A stretch of 64,000 nucleotides of DNA from Acuticoccus sediminis (GTDB taxonomy: Bacteria > Pseudomonadota > Alphaproteobacteria > Rhizobiales > Amorphaceae): assembly GCF_003258595.1 (NCBI RefSeq), contig NZ_QHHQ01000001.1, positions 1,674,001 through 1,738,000 on the forward strand. Reading direction: 5' to 3'. The notes beneath the pieces are model-generated. The model saw only the letters and a list, made by a program, of their open reading frames with translations, did not search any database and was not told the origin of the DNA. Of the stretch, positions 26,661-33,818 are shown one piece after another. Position numbers and translations under genes: made by a program. Every line of letters begins with the position of its first letter. Position 1 is the stretch's first letter.

Positions 26661-26695
26661 GGTCCGCCGCGTTTGGTGCGGAATGGAGAGAGACG

Positions 26696-27520
26696 ATGGC
26701 GTCTACCGGTGAGGAGATTTCGGACATCCTGGACGACCAGGACGCGCCGATCCTGGTGGGCCGGCCCAGCGTGGGATGCGCCGTGGTGACCCTCAACCGC
26801 CCGGGCCAGCGCAACGCGATGACCTTCGACATGTGGCACGAGCTGGCCGACATCTACGACCAGTTCAGCGAGGACGACCAGTTGCGCAGCATCGTCCTCA
26901 CCGGCGCGGGCGGCTATTTCTGCGCCGGCGCCGACATCAAGGAGTTCGGCACCGTGCGCGCGACGGCCGAGGGGGCGAAGGAATATGCCCGCCGGGTCGA
27001 CCGCTGCACCGAAGCCATCGCCGAATGCCCGAAGGCGACGTTCGCGGCCGTCTCCGGCCCGGCCTACGGCGGCGGGTGCGGCCTCGCGGTGGCCTGCGAC
27101 TTCCGGATCGCCGACGCGACCGCGGTGTTCGCGATCCCGGCGGCGCGGCTCTCCATCGTCTACGGCATCGAGGAGACGCGCGCGCTCTACGAGGCCGTCG
27201 GGCTGACGGCGGCGAAGGACATGCTGTTCTCCGGCCGGCCGCGCGACGCGCAGGCCGCGCTCGCGATGGGGCTCGTCAGCGAGGTGAGCGAGGACGACGC
27301 GCTGACGGCCGCTCTGCGGCGGGCCGAGGCGCTGGAGGCGTCGGCGCCGCTCTCGATCGCGGGGACGAAGCTCGTGCTGGAGGCCCTCACCAAGGGGGAG
27401 ACGGCGGAGCGGGCCGAGCGGATCGCCGAGGCGACGCTGAGGGCCGTCAACAGCGAGGACTACATCGAGGGACGTAGCGCGTTCATCGAAAAGCGGGCGC
27501 CGCGGTTCAGGGGCCACTGA
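26696..27520 (+). CDS. Enoyl-CoA hydratase/isomerase (crotonase) family protein
   Basis: The 274-residue protein has the crotonase fold with the oxyanion-hole segments 'CAGADIKEF' (about 80) and 'AYGGGCGLAVACD' (about 122-134). In classical hydratases two catalytic glutamates occur in GGGCELA and in QPE; here those positions read G ('GGGCGLA') and A ('IPAARLS'). The acyl-CoA-binding fold is therefore intact but the hydratase reaction is unlikely; isomerisation, hydrolysis or decarboxylation are alternatives. GGAGAGAG precedes the ATG at 26696. It is divergent from the CoA-transferase. Confidence 0.88.
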   Translation: MASTGEEISDILDDQDAPILVGRPSVGCAVVTLNRPGQRNAMTFDMWHELADIYDQFSEDDQLRSIVLTGAGGYFCAGADIKEFGTVRATAEGAKEYARRVDRCTEAIAECPKATFAAVSGPAYGGGCGLAVACDFRIADATAVFAIPAARLSIVYGIEETRALYEAVGLTAAKDMLFSGRPRDAQAALAMGLVSEVSEDDALTAALRRAEALEASAPLSIAGTKLVLEALTKGETAERAERIAEATLRAVNSEDYIEGRSAFIEKRAPRFRGH

Positions 27521-27607
27521 GCCGCGCAGCGCGGGGGCGCCGCACGGCCCGGAAGCGCGCGCCCGCCGCGCGCATCCGCCGAAGGGGCCGGCCGCGCGCC
27601 TCACCCT

Positions 27608-28489
27608 CTACTTCGTGCCGAGGATGCCGCTGGCCATCGCGCGCGGATCGCGCGGCTTCCACGCCCCGACGTCCACCTTGTGCAGGAACTCCTGCAGCAG
27701 ACGGTTGAACTCGTGCGGGGTCTCGATGTTGATCGTGTGGCCCGCGTTCGGGATCACCGCCAGCGCCGAGGTGGGGATGACCTTCTTCATGAGGATGGAC
27801 GGCTCGAGGCACGGCCAGTCCTCGTCGCCGGTGATGATGAGGGTCGGTGCTGAGATCGTCGCCATCTCGTCCACCAGGTCGTAGAGCGAGGGGCGGCGCT
27901 TCTGGACGCCACGCATGGTGTTGGCCGAGCCGAGCGCGGAATGCTCGACGAGCTGGTCGCGGAACTCGGCCCAGCCGCGCGGGTCGTTGTTGAGGAACTG
28001 CACGCGGGTCGGGCCGAGGGCGTAGGAGCCGCCGGACTCCTCCATCGGCAGGTCGTCGAAGCGCTTGGCGGCGATCTCCACCTCTTCGGCGAACTGGTCG
28101 CGCTTGTCGGGCTCCGCGCCGTAGCCGCAGCCGCCGACGGTCAGCGACAGGACCCGCTCGGGGTAGGTGAAGCCGAAGTGGACCGTGGCGAAGCCGCCCA
28201 TGGAGAGGCCGACGATGTGTGCCTTCTCGATGCCGAGGCCGTCGAGGATCGAGCGGATGTCGTCGCGCGCGCGGTTCTGGGAGTACTGCTCGGGATTCTC
28301 GGGAACGTCCGAGGGCAGGAAGCCGCGCGCGGAGTAGGTGATGCAGCGGTAGAGCCGGGCGAAGTGGCGCAACTGGGGCTCCCAGGAGCGCCAGTCGCCC
28401 GCGAACTCGTGCACGAACACCACGGGGACGCCGCTGCCGGCCTCTTCGTAGTAGAGCTTCACGCCGTCGTCGGTCGTCACATAGGCCAT
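27608..28489 (-). CDS. Alpha/beta hydrolase
   Basis: The 293-residue alpha/beta hydrolase carries the nucleophile elbow 'GLSMGG' (about 98), the oxyanion 'HEFAGDW' region, an acid residue in 'ITGDEDWP' and the catalytic His in 'NAGHTINIE'. It resembles enol-lactonase and C-C bond hydrolases of ring-cleavage pathways, but the substrate is not defined. GGAG precedes the ATG at 28489. It is the third gene of a same-strand set: flavin monooxygenase, SDR, hydrolase. Confidence 0.87.
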   Translation of the reverse strand: MAYVTTDDGVKLYYEEAGSGVPVVFVHEFAGDWRSWEPQLRHFARLYRCITYSARGFLPSDVPENPEQYSQNRARDDIRSILDGLGIEKAHIVGLSMGGFATVHFGFTYPERVLSLTVGGCGYGAEPDKRDQFAEEVEIAAKRFDDLPMEESGGSYALGPTRVQFLNNDPRGWAEFRDQLVEHSALGSANTMRGVQKRRPSLYDLVDEMATISAPTLIITGDEDWPCLEPSILMKKVIPTSALAVIPNAGHTINIETPHEFNRLLQEFLHKVDVGAWKPRDPRAMASGILGTK

Positions 28490-28581
28490 GGGGGTCGGGG
28501 TCTCCGTTGTGGGCCGCGGGGGCGGAGGGCAATTCCGCCTGGCGCGGTCCGGTGCTGTGGTGCCGTCATCGCCGGACGGCG

Positions 28582-29358
28582 CTAGAAGGTGCGGCTCTGG
28601 CTGGCGATGCCGCCGTCGATGGTGACGACGGTGCCGCTGGTGTAGGCGGAGCGGTCGGAGGCGAGCATCGCGACCATCGACGCGATCTCCTCGGGGCTGG
28701 CCGCGCGGCTGAAGGGAAGGGGCTCCTTCAGGCTCTCCCAGTTGTCGGCCGAGCCGGTGCGGTCGGCGGCCTTCTTCTGCATCAGCGTCTTCAGCCGGTC
28801 CGTCTCGACGGGGCCGGGGTTGATCGCGACCGCGCGGATGCCATCGCGCGAGGACACGCTGCCGAGGGTGCGCGTGAAGGCGCAGAGGCCGGCGTTGGCC
28901 GTGGAGCCGCAGATGTAGTCGAAGTCGAGCGCCTCGGCGGCGTTGCCGATGATGTTGATGATGACCCCGCCGCCCTGCGCCTTCATGCGCGCATAATATT
29001 GCCGGCACATCGAGACGTAGCCGAACACCTTGAGCTCCCAGACCGCCTTCCAGCGCGCGTCGTCGAATTCGAGGAGGTTGCCGCCGGGAATGCCGCCGGC
29101 GTTGTTCACGAGGATGTCGACGTCGCCGACGGTCTCGACCACCCGCTGCCGCTCGGCCTCGTCGGCGAGGTCGGCGGCGACGGTGGTCACCTTGCCGGGG
29201 CCGGCGATGGAGGCGGCCGCCGCGGCGAGCACGTCGGCGCTGCGGGCGACGAGCGTGACGTCGACGCCTTCGGCGGCGAGGCAGCGCCCGGTGGCGAGGC
29301 CGATGCCCTTTGAGCCGCCGGTGACGAGTGCCGTACGGCCGTTCAGCCCGAGATCCAT
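28582..29358 (-). CDS. Short-chain dehydrogenase/reductase family protein, altered active site
   Basis: The 258-residue Rossmann protein has the cofactor motif 'TGGSKGIGLATG' and 'NNAGG', and ends with the common 'VTIDGG' segment. The usual catalytic YxxxK is not present: the aligned segment reads 'DYICGSTANAGLCAFTR', with Gly and Asn at the expected Tyr and Lys positions, though a Tyr lies three residues earlier. Cofactor binding is likely, classical dehydrogenase chemistry is uncertain. The ATG at 29358 has AAGGGA upstream. It lies between the monooxygenase and hydrolase genes. Confidence 0.87.
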   Translation of the reverse strand: MDLGLNGRTALVTGGSKGIGLATGRCLAAEGVDVTLVARSADVLAAAAASIAGPGKVTTVAADLADEAERQRVVETVGDVDILVNNAGGIPGGNLLEFDDARWKAVWELKVFGYVSMCRQYYARMKAQGGGVIINIIGNAAEALDFDYICGSTANAGLCAFTRTLGSVSSRDGIRAVAINPGPVETDRLKTLMQKKAADRTGSADNWESLKEPLPFSRAASPEEIASMVAMLASDRSAYTSGTVVTIDGGIASQSRTF

Positions 29359-29490
29359 GGTGTCCGTCCCTTCTGCTGTGGCGGTTGCGCGGCAGCCTCC
29401 GTCATCGACAAATGGCATGCAAGTGGGACGCCAGTTATTTGCCGTCGCACCCATCTCGCGAGGCTATGGCCGAGAACGGCGCTGGCGCCG

Positions 29491-30783
29491 TCAGAACGCG
29501 CGCAGCCGCTGGCGCAGGGTCCTGGCAGGCATGGCGGCGGGGAGGAGGCCGCGCCGGGCGAGCGCCGGGGCGAGGCCGTCGGCGACCTCCGCCACGGCAT
29601 GGCGGGTGAGCGGGTTGCTGATGAGGAAGCCGTCGCCGCCGATCGCGCGCGCCGTTTCCTCCATCTGCGCCGCAACGGTATCGGGGCTGCCGACGAAATC
29701 GAAGCCGCCGGAAGCGTTTTCGCTGGCGATCTCGCGCAGCGTCTTGCCGCTGCCGGCGGTCAGAGCTTTGGTGGACGCCTGTGCGGCGTTCGTCCTGATC
29801 TCGGGCAGCGGCGCGTCGAGGTCGAGCTTCGAGAAGTCCTTGCCGCTGGCGTAGGACATGAAGGCGAGCTTGTGCTCGAAGTTGGCGGCGACCTCTTCGC
29901 CCTGGTGCGCGAAGCGGGCCCTGGCGAGATCGTCCGTCTCGGCGAGCGTCGCGGTCATCAGGTAGAGGATCTTGCAGTCGTCGGGGTCGCGGCCGTGGGC
30001 GGCCATCCGCGCGCGGATGTCGTCGCGGAAGGCTTTCGCGGCGTCGGCGTCACGGTAGCGGGCGAGGATGGTGTCGGCGTGGCGGGAGGCGAAGCCGCGG
30101 CCGGCGGGGGAGCCGCCGGCCTGGCAGATCACCGGGCGCCGCTGCGGTCCCGGCGCGACGTTGAGCGGGCCGCGGCATTTGTAGAAGCGGCCGGCATGAT
30201 CGATCGGGTGGACCTTGGTGACGTCCGCGAAGGTGCCGCCGTCCGCATCGGCGACGATCGCGCCGTCCTCCCAGGAGGACCAGAGCGCGTCGACGACGTC
30301 CATCCACTCGTCGGCCATCTCGTAGCGCAGGTCGTGCTCGTAGTGCTCGTCGAGGCCGAAGTTCTGCGCCGAGCGCTCGTTGTGGGCGGTGACGATGTTG
30401 AAACCGAAGCGCCCGTCGGTCAGGTGGTCGAGCGTGGCGCCGAGGCGGGCGGCGGTAAACGGCGGGGTGAAGCTCGTCGTCATCGTCGCGACGATGCCGA
30501 TGCGGGTGGTCGCCTGTCCGATCAGCGGGACGAGGGCCATCGGGTCGGCCTTGGGGACCATCCACGCGTTCTTCAGGAACCACTCGGGCGTGCCGCCGTA
30601 GGAATCCGGCATCAGGAGGCCGTCTTCCAGCATGATGTAGTCGAACCCGGCGCGGTCCAGCGCGCGGGCGAGGTCGAGGTAGATGTCGGGGCGCATCCAC
30701 TCGAGGTCGATGCGCCCGCTCCAGGGCGCCTGCCAGCCATGGACGGAGTAACCTTGACCGACGAACCAGGCCATGTGGAGCAT
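29491..30783 (-). CDS. Flavin-dependent monooxygenase, NtaA/SnaA/DszA (luciferase-like) family
   Basis: The 430-residue protein is a class C FMNH2-dependent monooxygenase. The signature blocks are 'FDYIMLEDG', 'TMTTSFTPPFTAARLGATLD', 'GRFGFNIVTA' followed by 'SAQNFG', and 'ICQAGGSPAGRGFA'. The family attacks C-N or C-S bonds of nitrilotriacetate, EDTA, pristinamycin or dibenzothiophene sulfone. It needs a separate flavin reductase, and none is encoded nearby. The ATG at 30783 with GAGG about 8 bases upstream was preferred over the GTG at 30792. It heads the SDR and hydrolase set. Confidence 0.9.
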   Translation of the reverse strand: MLHMAWFVGQGYSVHGWQAPWSGRIDLEWMRPDIYLDLARALDRAGFDYIMLEDGLLMPDSYGGTPEWFLKNAWMVPKADPMALVPLIGQATTRIGIVATMTTSFTPPFTAARLGATLDHLTDGRFGFNIVTAHNERSAQNFGLDEHYEHDLRYEMADEWMDVVDALWSSWEDGAIVADADGGTFADVTKVHPIDHAGRFYKCRGPLNVAPGPQRRPVICQAGGSPAGRGFASRHADTILARYRDADAAKAFRDDIRARMAAHGRDPDDCKILYLMTATLAETDDLARARFAHQGEEVAANFEHKLAFMSYASGKDFSKLDLDAPLPEIRTNAAQASTKALTAGSGKTLREIASENASGGFDFVGSPDTVAAQMEETARAIGGDGFLISNPLTRHAVAEVADGLAPALARRGLLPAAMPARTLRQRLRAF

Positions 30784-30885
30784 GGGGCGCACCTCGAGCG
30801 GGGACAGTCCGTTCAGGGTGGCGCGGATCGCCCGCCGGCGCCAGAGCGAATTCCGGTTCTCCGCCCGATGCTTAGATATTGTCCA

Positions 30886-31086
30886 TCAGGACGGGCGGGA
30901 CCCCGGTCGAACGCCGCCGGCCTTCTCCTGGCCGAGCTTGCCCTCGGCGATCCAGCGGGCGGCGAGGACGAGCACGCCCATCGCGAAGTCCTTGCCGTGC
31001 GCCGCGATCATCTCCTCGGCGATGGTGCCGACCTTCTCGAAGTAGAGGTCCTTGCTTTCGTCTTCGGCGGTGAGGGTCTGGTCCAT
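30886..31086 (-). CDS. Small hypothetical protein (66 aa)
   Basis: I do not recognise this gene. The start at 31086 has an excellent AAGGGAG upstream. The product is mostly helical, with the segment 'DFAMGVLVLAARWIAEGK' able to form an amphipathic helix, and a basic, Gly/Pro-rich tail. It lies 19 bases after the WD40-like gene on the same strand, so it is probably in that operon. Confidence 0.55.
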   Translation of the reverse strand: MDQTLTAEDESKDLYFEKVGTIAEEMIAAHGKDFAMGVLVLAARWIAEGKLGQEKAGGVRPGSRPS

Positions 31087-31105
31087 GGGGCTTCTCCCTT
31101 GATTG

Positions 31106-32236
31106 TTATTTGAAGAGGGCGGGGGGGAGGTTCGCGATGGCGGCCATGCCGTCGGCGCGACCGATGGCAAGGTCGTCGCCGGCCCCCGCCCAGCCGAGCG
31201 CCGTCACCGCGCCGCCCGGTGTGGGGCAGAGGACCATCTCCTCGCGGCTGCCGATGGGGGCGAGGGTGACGATGCCGTCGGCGTAGCCGATCGCGAGGAG
31301 GGGCCGGCGCGGATGGGCGGCCACCGTCTCGACGAGGACGAGACCGGGGCGGCCGGTGACGAGGGCGCCGTCCGCGGCCCCGTCGAACGGCGGGGTGGCG
31401 AGCGACCACGCCGCGGCGCGGTAGGCGCCCGAGGTCGCGAACGCGCTGGCGGGTCGGCTGAAGGCGAGCGAGCGCACGGGCGCGGGGTAGTTGGCGAGCG
31501 TCGCGACGCGGCCGTCGGCGATCCGGACGAGCGCGACGCCGCCGTCGAAGAGGGCGGCGGCGAGGTAGGTCCCATCCGGACTGAAGACGAGGCGCTCGGC
31601 GCGCGTGGCCGCGAAAGACGCCATCGTGCGGCCGGCATCGAGGAGGTGGATCGCCTCCCGGGTCGCGGCGGCGACGCGCCCGTCCGGCGAGACGGCGAGC
31701 GCTGCGACGTCGCCGGGGAGGGGCGAGACGGTGCCCCGGGCGGGCTCGTCCTCCGGGCCGACGACGACGTTGCCGCCCGCCGCGACCGCGATCTGCGGTC
31801 CGGCCGGGTGGGAGGCGATGGCGCCGACGCGGCCGAGATCGCCGGTCGGGATCGTCACCACCTGGCCGCGGGGCGTGATGCGCACGAGACGGCCGTCCGA
31901 GCGGATCGCGACAACGCCGCGGCCGCTGGCGGAGGGGCAGACGGCGATGGTGCCGTGGGTGCCGAGCTCGGCCCGCTCAAGCGGCGCGTAGCGTCCGGCG
32001 CGCGGGGTGATCGACATCTGCCCGCTGTCGCCGGCGATGCGGATGCGCGTCGCGGCCGGCTCCGGATCGCGGGCGGGTGCCAGCGCGACGTTGCCGTCGG
32101 CGAGTTCGAAGGCCACCGCCGCGCCGTCGCGGTCGGCGGTGAGGGCCTCGACCGGCGCGCCGGCGTCCCAGATCCGCGAGGCGATCGCGAAGAGGGACGG
32201 CGCGGCGGCGGGGGCGTCCTGGACGGCGGTGCTCAT
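31106..32236 (-). CDS. WD40-like beta-propeller protein
   Basis: The 376-residue protein contains degenerate repeats of about 40 residues with the pattern 'ALAVSPDGRVAAAT', 'LVFSPDGTYLAAALFDGG' and 'SLAFSRPASAFATSG'. These indicate a seven-bladed propeller. No signal peptide or catalytic motif is visible, so a cytoplasmic scaffold is likely. Its start overlaps the stop of the upstream coiled-coil gene (ATGA). The pairing of propeller and coiled-coil proteins hints at a complex, but the function is unknown. Confidence 0.75.
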   Translation of the reverse strand: MSTAVQDAPAAAPSLFAIASRIWDAGAPVEALTADRDGAAVAFELADGNVALAPARDPEPAATRIRIAGDSGQMSITPRAGRYAPLERAELGTHGTIAVCPSASGRGVVAIRSDGRLVRITPRGQVVTIPTGDLGRVGAIASHPAGPQIAVAAGGNVVVGPEDEPARGTVSPLPGDVAALAVSPDGRVAAATREAIHLLDAGRTMASFAATRAERLVFSPDGTYLAAALFDGGVALVRIADGRVATLANYPAPVRSLAFSRPASAFATSGAYRAAAWSLATPPFDGAADGALVTGRPGLVLVETVAAHPRRPLLAIGYADGIVTLAPIGSREEMVLCPTPGGAVTALGWAGAGDDLAIGRADGMAAIANLPPALFK

Positions 32237-32496
32237 TGTCCGGCGATCTCCCGATCGATTGCGGCGATATCGTTTTCCAGCGCCTCGAGGCGGGTGCTGA
32301 CTGCCTCGAGCGCACGGTGGCTTGCCTCGGTCGAGACCGAGGCGTCGCCGCTGGTCCGGGCGATTTCCTCGCCGGCGGCCTTCTGGATGAGGCGGAGCCG
32401 CTCGGCCTCCAGCGCGCCGGCCTCGCCGACGAGTTTCAGGCGCTCCTGCAGCGCCTCGTTCTTCGATCGCTTGCTAGGTCTCGGGGGCGATGTCAT
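32233..32496 (-). CDS. Small coiled-coil hypothetical protein
   Basis: The 87-residue protein is rich in Glu, Ala, Leu and Arg. Heptad-like spacing over two segments ('LQERLKLVGEAGALEAERLR' and 'VSTRLEALENDIAAIDREI') predicts an antiparallel coiled coil. No family is recognised. Its stop overlaps the WD40-like start, which suggests a fixed partner relationship. Confidence 0.6.
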   Translation of the reverse strand: MTSPPRPSKRSKNEALQERLKLVGEAGALEAERLRLIQKAAGEEIARTSGDASVSTEASHRALEAVSTRLEALENDIAAIDREIAGQ

Positions 32497-32541
32497 GAAA
32501 CATACCTCTCGTGACGCCGGGTAACCGTGGGGGACACGCGG

Positions 32542-32817
32542 ATGATGGATCGTTTCGACCGCCGCTTATTCGAAGCTCTGGGGGTGGCTGCCGCCGACCT
32601 CCGGGAGCCGTCCGACCCCCTCGTGGCGCTGCTGCACGCGGCTGCGGCAGGCGGGCCGCTCGAGGCGGACGCGGCGATCGCCGCGCTGCACGAGCTCGAG
32701 TGGAACGAGCGGGAGGAGTTGCTGGCCGTCGCGCACGCGGCGATGCGGGCGGACCTCTCGCCCTCCGGCATCGCGCCGCGCCAGGACCCGCCTCCGAAGG
32801 GCAAGCGGACGCACTGA
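32542..32817 (+). CDS. Small helical hypothetical protein (91 aa)
   Basis: No family is recognised. The product is helical and Ala/Leu/Glu-rich ('DPLVALLHAAAAGG', 'AAIAALHELEWNEREELLAV') and ends in a basic tail. Two adjacent ATG codons (32542, 32545) follow GGGGGA. It is divergent from the coiled-coil gene and converges with the next. Coding status is supported by the codon bias and the start region only. Confidence 0.5.
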   Translation: MMDRFDRRLFEALGVAAADLREPSDPLVALLHAAAAGGPLEADAAIAALHELEWNEREELLAVAHAAMRADLSPSGIAPRQDPPPKGKRTH

Positions 32818-32866
32818 GCCCGGACGGCCGCTCGCCGGCGGCCGGCGGGGGGCTGACCGCGACCGG

Positions 32867-33322
32867 TCATCGGGTGCCGAGGCCGTCGCGCGTCCGGCGC
32901 AACGCGGCGAGCAGCGCCGGGATCTCGTCTGCCTGCGCCTGGAACTGGTGGCAGGCGGCGAGGATGTGGTCGGTCAGCGTGTCCCAAAGGTCGACGCGGG
33001 TGATCATCGTCCTGTCGCCGAGCAGGCGCTCGATCTCGTCGAGCCGGTACTGGCGGGTGAGTGCGGTGCCGGTCATCACGAAGTCGCGCAGGCGGGCCGC
33101 GTGCTCGTCGATGAAGGGTCGCACCAGGTCGTCCGACAGGCTGGCGCCGCGCGCCTCGATCTCGCGGGCGATGAGCGCCTCGAAGAAGGCGAGGAGCCGC
33201 TGGCGGCTCTCGCCCATGAAGGTCATCGTGAAGACGATGTCCTGCGGCGCGCGGCGCACGATCTCCTCGGCCAGCGCGGCGGCGGCGAGCTGTTCTGCCG
33301 TTGGCTCTCTCGGGACAGCCAT
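32867..33322 (-). CDS. Hypothetical helical protein (151 aa)
   Basis: The protein is not recognised. It is predicted all-helical, with 'DIVFTMTFMGESRQRLLAFFEALIAREIEARG' type helices at about 28-58 (core F-M-G-E-S-R-Q-R-L-L) and no Cys pairs or catalytic motif. AGGA lies 6 bases before the ATG at 33322; the frame upstream to 33457 looks like leader. It stands next to the control region of the monooxygenase operon and could share it divergently. Confidence 0.6.
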   Translation of the reverse strand: MAVPREPTAEQLAAAALAEEIVRRAPQDIVFTMTFMGESRQRLLAFFEALIAREIEARGASLSDDLVRPFIDEHAARLRDFVMTGTALTRQYRLDEIERLLGDRTMITRVDLWDTLTDHILAACHQFQAQADEIPALLAALRRTRDGLGTR

Positions 33323-33450
33323 TCCGATCCTGCCTTTGACACGGGTCTCCGACCGGGGGCCGCCAATATCGCGTGGCCGGACGCCCGTCTTGCGTGTAGA
33401 GTGGCGTCCGAGACTTCGCGAAGTCAACTGTTCGACTTTATAAATCTTGA

Positions 33451-33501
33451 GTATCACTGGAGATACACATGCGATAATACAGTTGTCTCAAGAATGAGAC
33501 A
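33451..33501. promoter_or_regulatory. Two palindromes, candidate activator sites for the monooxygenase operon
   Basis: GTATC-N6-GATAC (33451-33466) and TGTCTCA-N4-TGAGACA (33484-33501) are centred 34 bases apart, about three helical turns. They lie 32-80 bases upstream of the sigma-70-like -35 box. Enhancer-binding regulators of the AcoR type usually bind such tandem dyads. Confidence 0.5.
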
Positions 33502-33532
33502 CTGAATTCGGCGGCCGATCCGAAAAAATAAC

Positions 33533-33562
33533 TTGACCTTATCCTGACGGGCCGCCTAGAAT
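33533..33562 (+). promoter_or_regulatory. Sigma-70-like promoter for the monooxygenase operon
   Basis: TTGACC (33533-33538) and TAGAAT (33557-33562) are 18 bases apart, a near-consensus pair in a GC-rich genome. Transcription would start near 33570 and give a leader of about 250 nt before prmA. Confidence 0.5.
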
Positions 33563-33615
33563 TATCGCAAGAATAAGAACGCCGCGCCTCGAGCCGGCGT
33601 CGCAAGAACGAAGGG

Positions 33616-33691
33616 AGGTTGCTCAGGCCCGGTCGGGCGGCACGGTGCCTTATGGCGCCCGCGCTCCATCGTCCTGAGCCACTCGCAACCT
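33616..33691 (+). promoter_or_regulatory. Nested stem structure in the prmA leader
   Basis: AGGTTGC (33616-33622) pairs perfectly with GCAACCT (33685-33691), and GCTCAGG (33621-33627) with CCTGAGC (33673-33679), forming one long stem with a bulge. Inside, GGGCG (33635-33639) can pair with CGCCC (33656-33660). I do not recognise a known riboswitch class. Confidence 0.4.
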
Positions 33692-33818
33692 TTGCCTCAG
33701 CCGATCCGTCCGCAGGGCACCGCCGTGTCCTCGCGGGCCGCCGATGGCGCGCGCCGCGCGTTCGGTGCGTCCCGGCGGATCATCCTCGTTGTGACAACAG
33801 TGGAGGCAAAGAGATCGT

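Larger units (their letters stand above)
33323..33818. other. 496-bp control region and leader of the monooxygenase operon
   Basis: The left half is AT-rich against the background and holds two palindromes and a sigma-70-like promoter. The right half is GC-rich, forms a nested stem and would be transcribed as a leader of about 250 nt. An open frame of 56 codons (ATG 33652 to 33822) ends with an ATGA overlap on the prmA start; I cannot say whether it is translated. Confidence 0.5.

Noticed and set aside
33458-33473. Second GG-N10-GC match in the prmA control region
   Set aside because: The boxes (TGGAGAT, ATGCG) are poor, and the GG lies inside the first palindrome.
33745-33760. Possible sigma-54 promoter TGGCGCG-N4-GCGCG before prmA
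   Set aside because: Only the GG-N10-GC frame and part of the -24 box match; the -12 box fails, the region is GC-rich, and the regulator lacks GAFTGA. The sigma-54 sites at 17182 and 21098 are far better.
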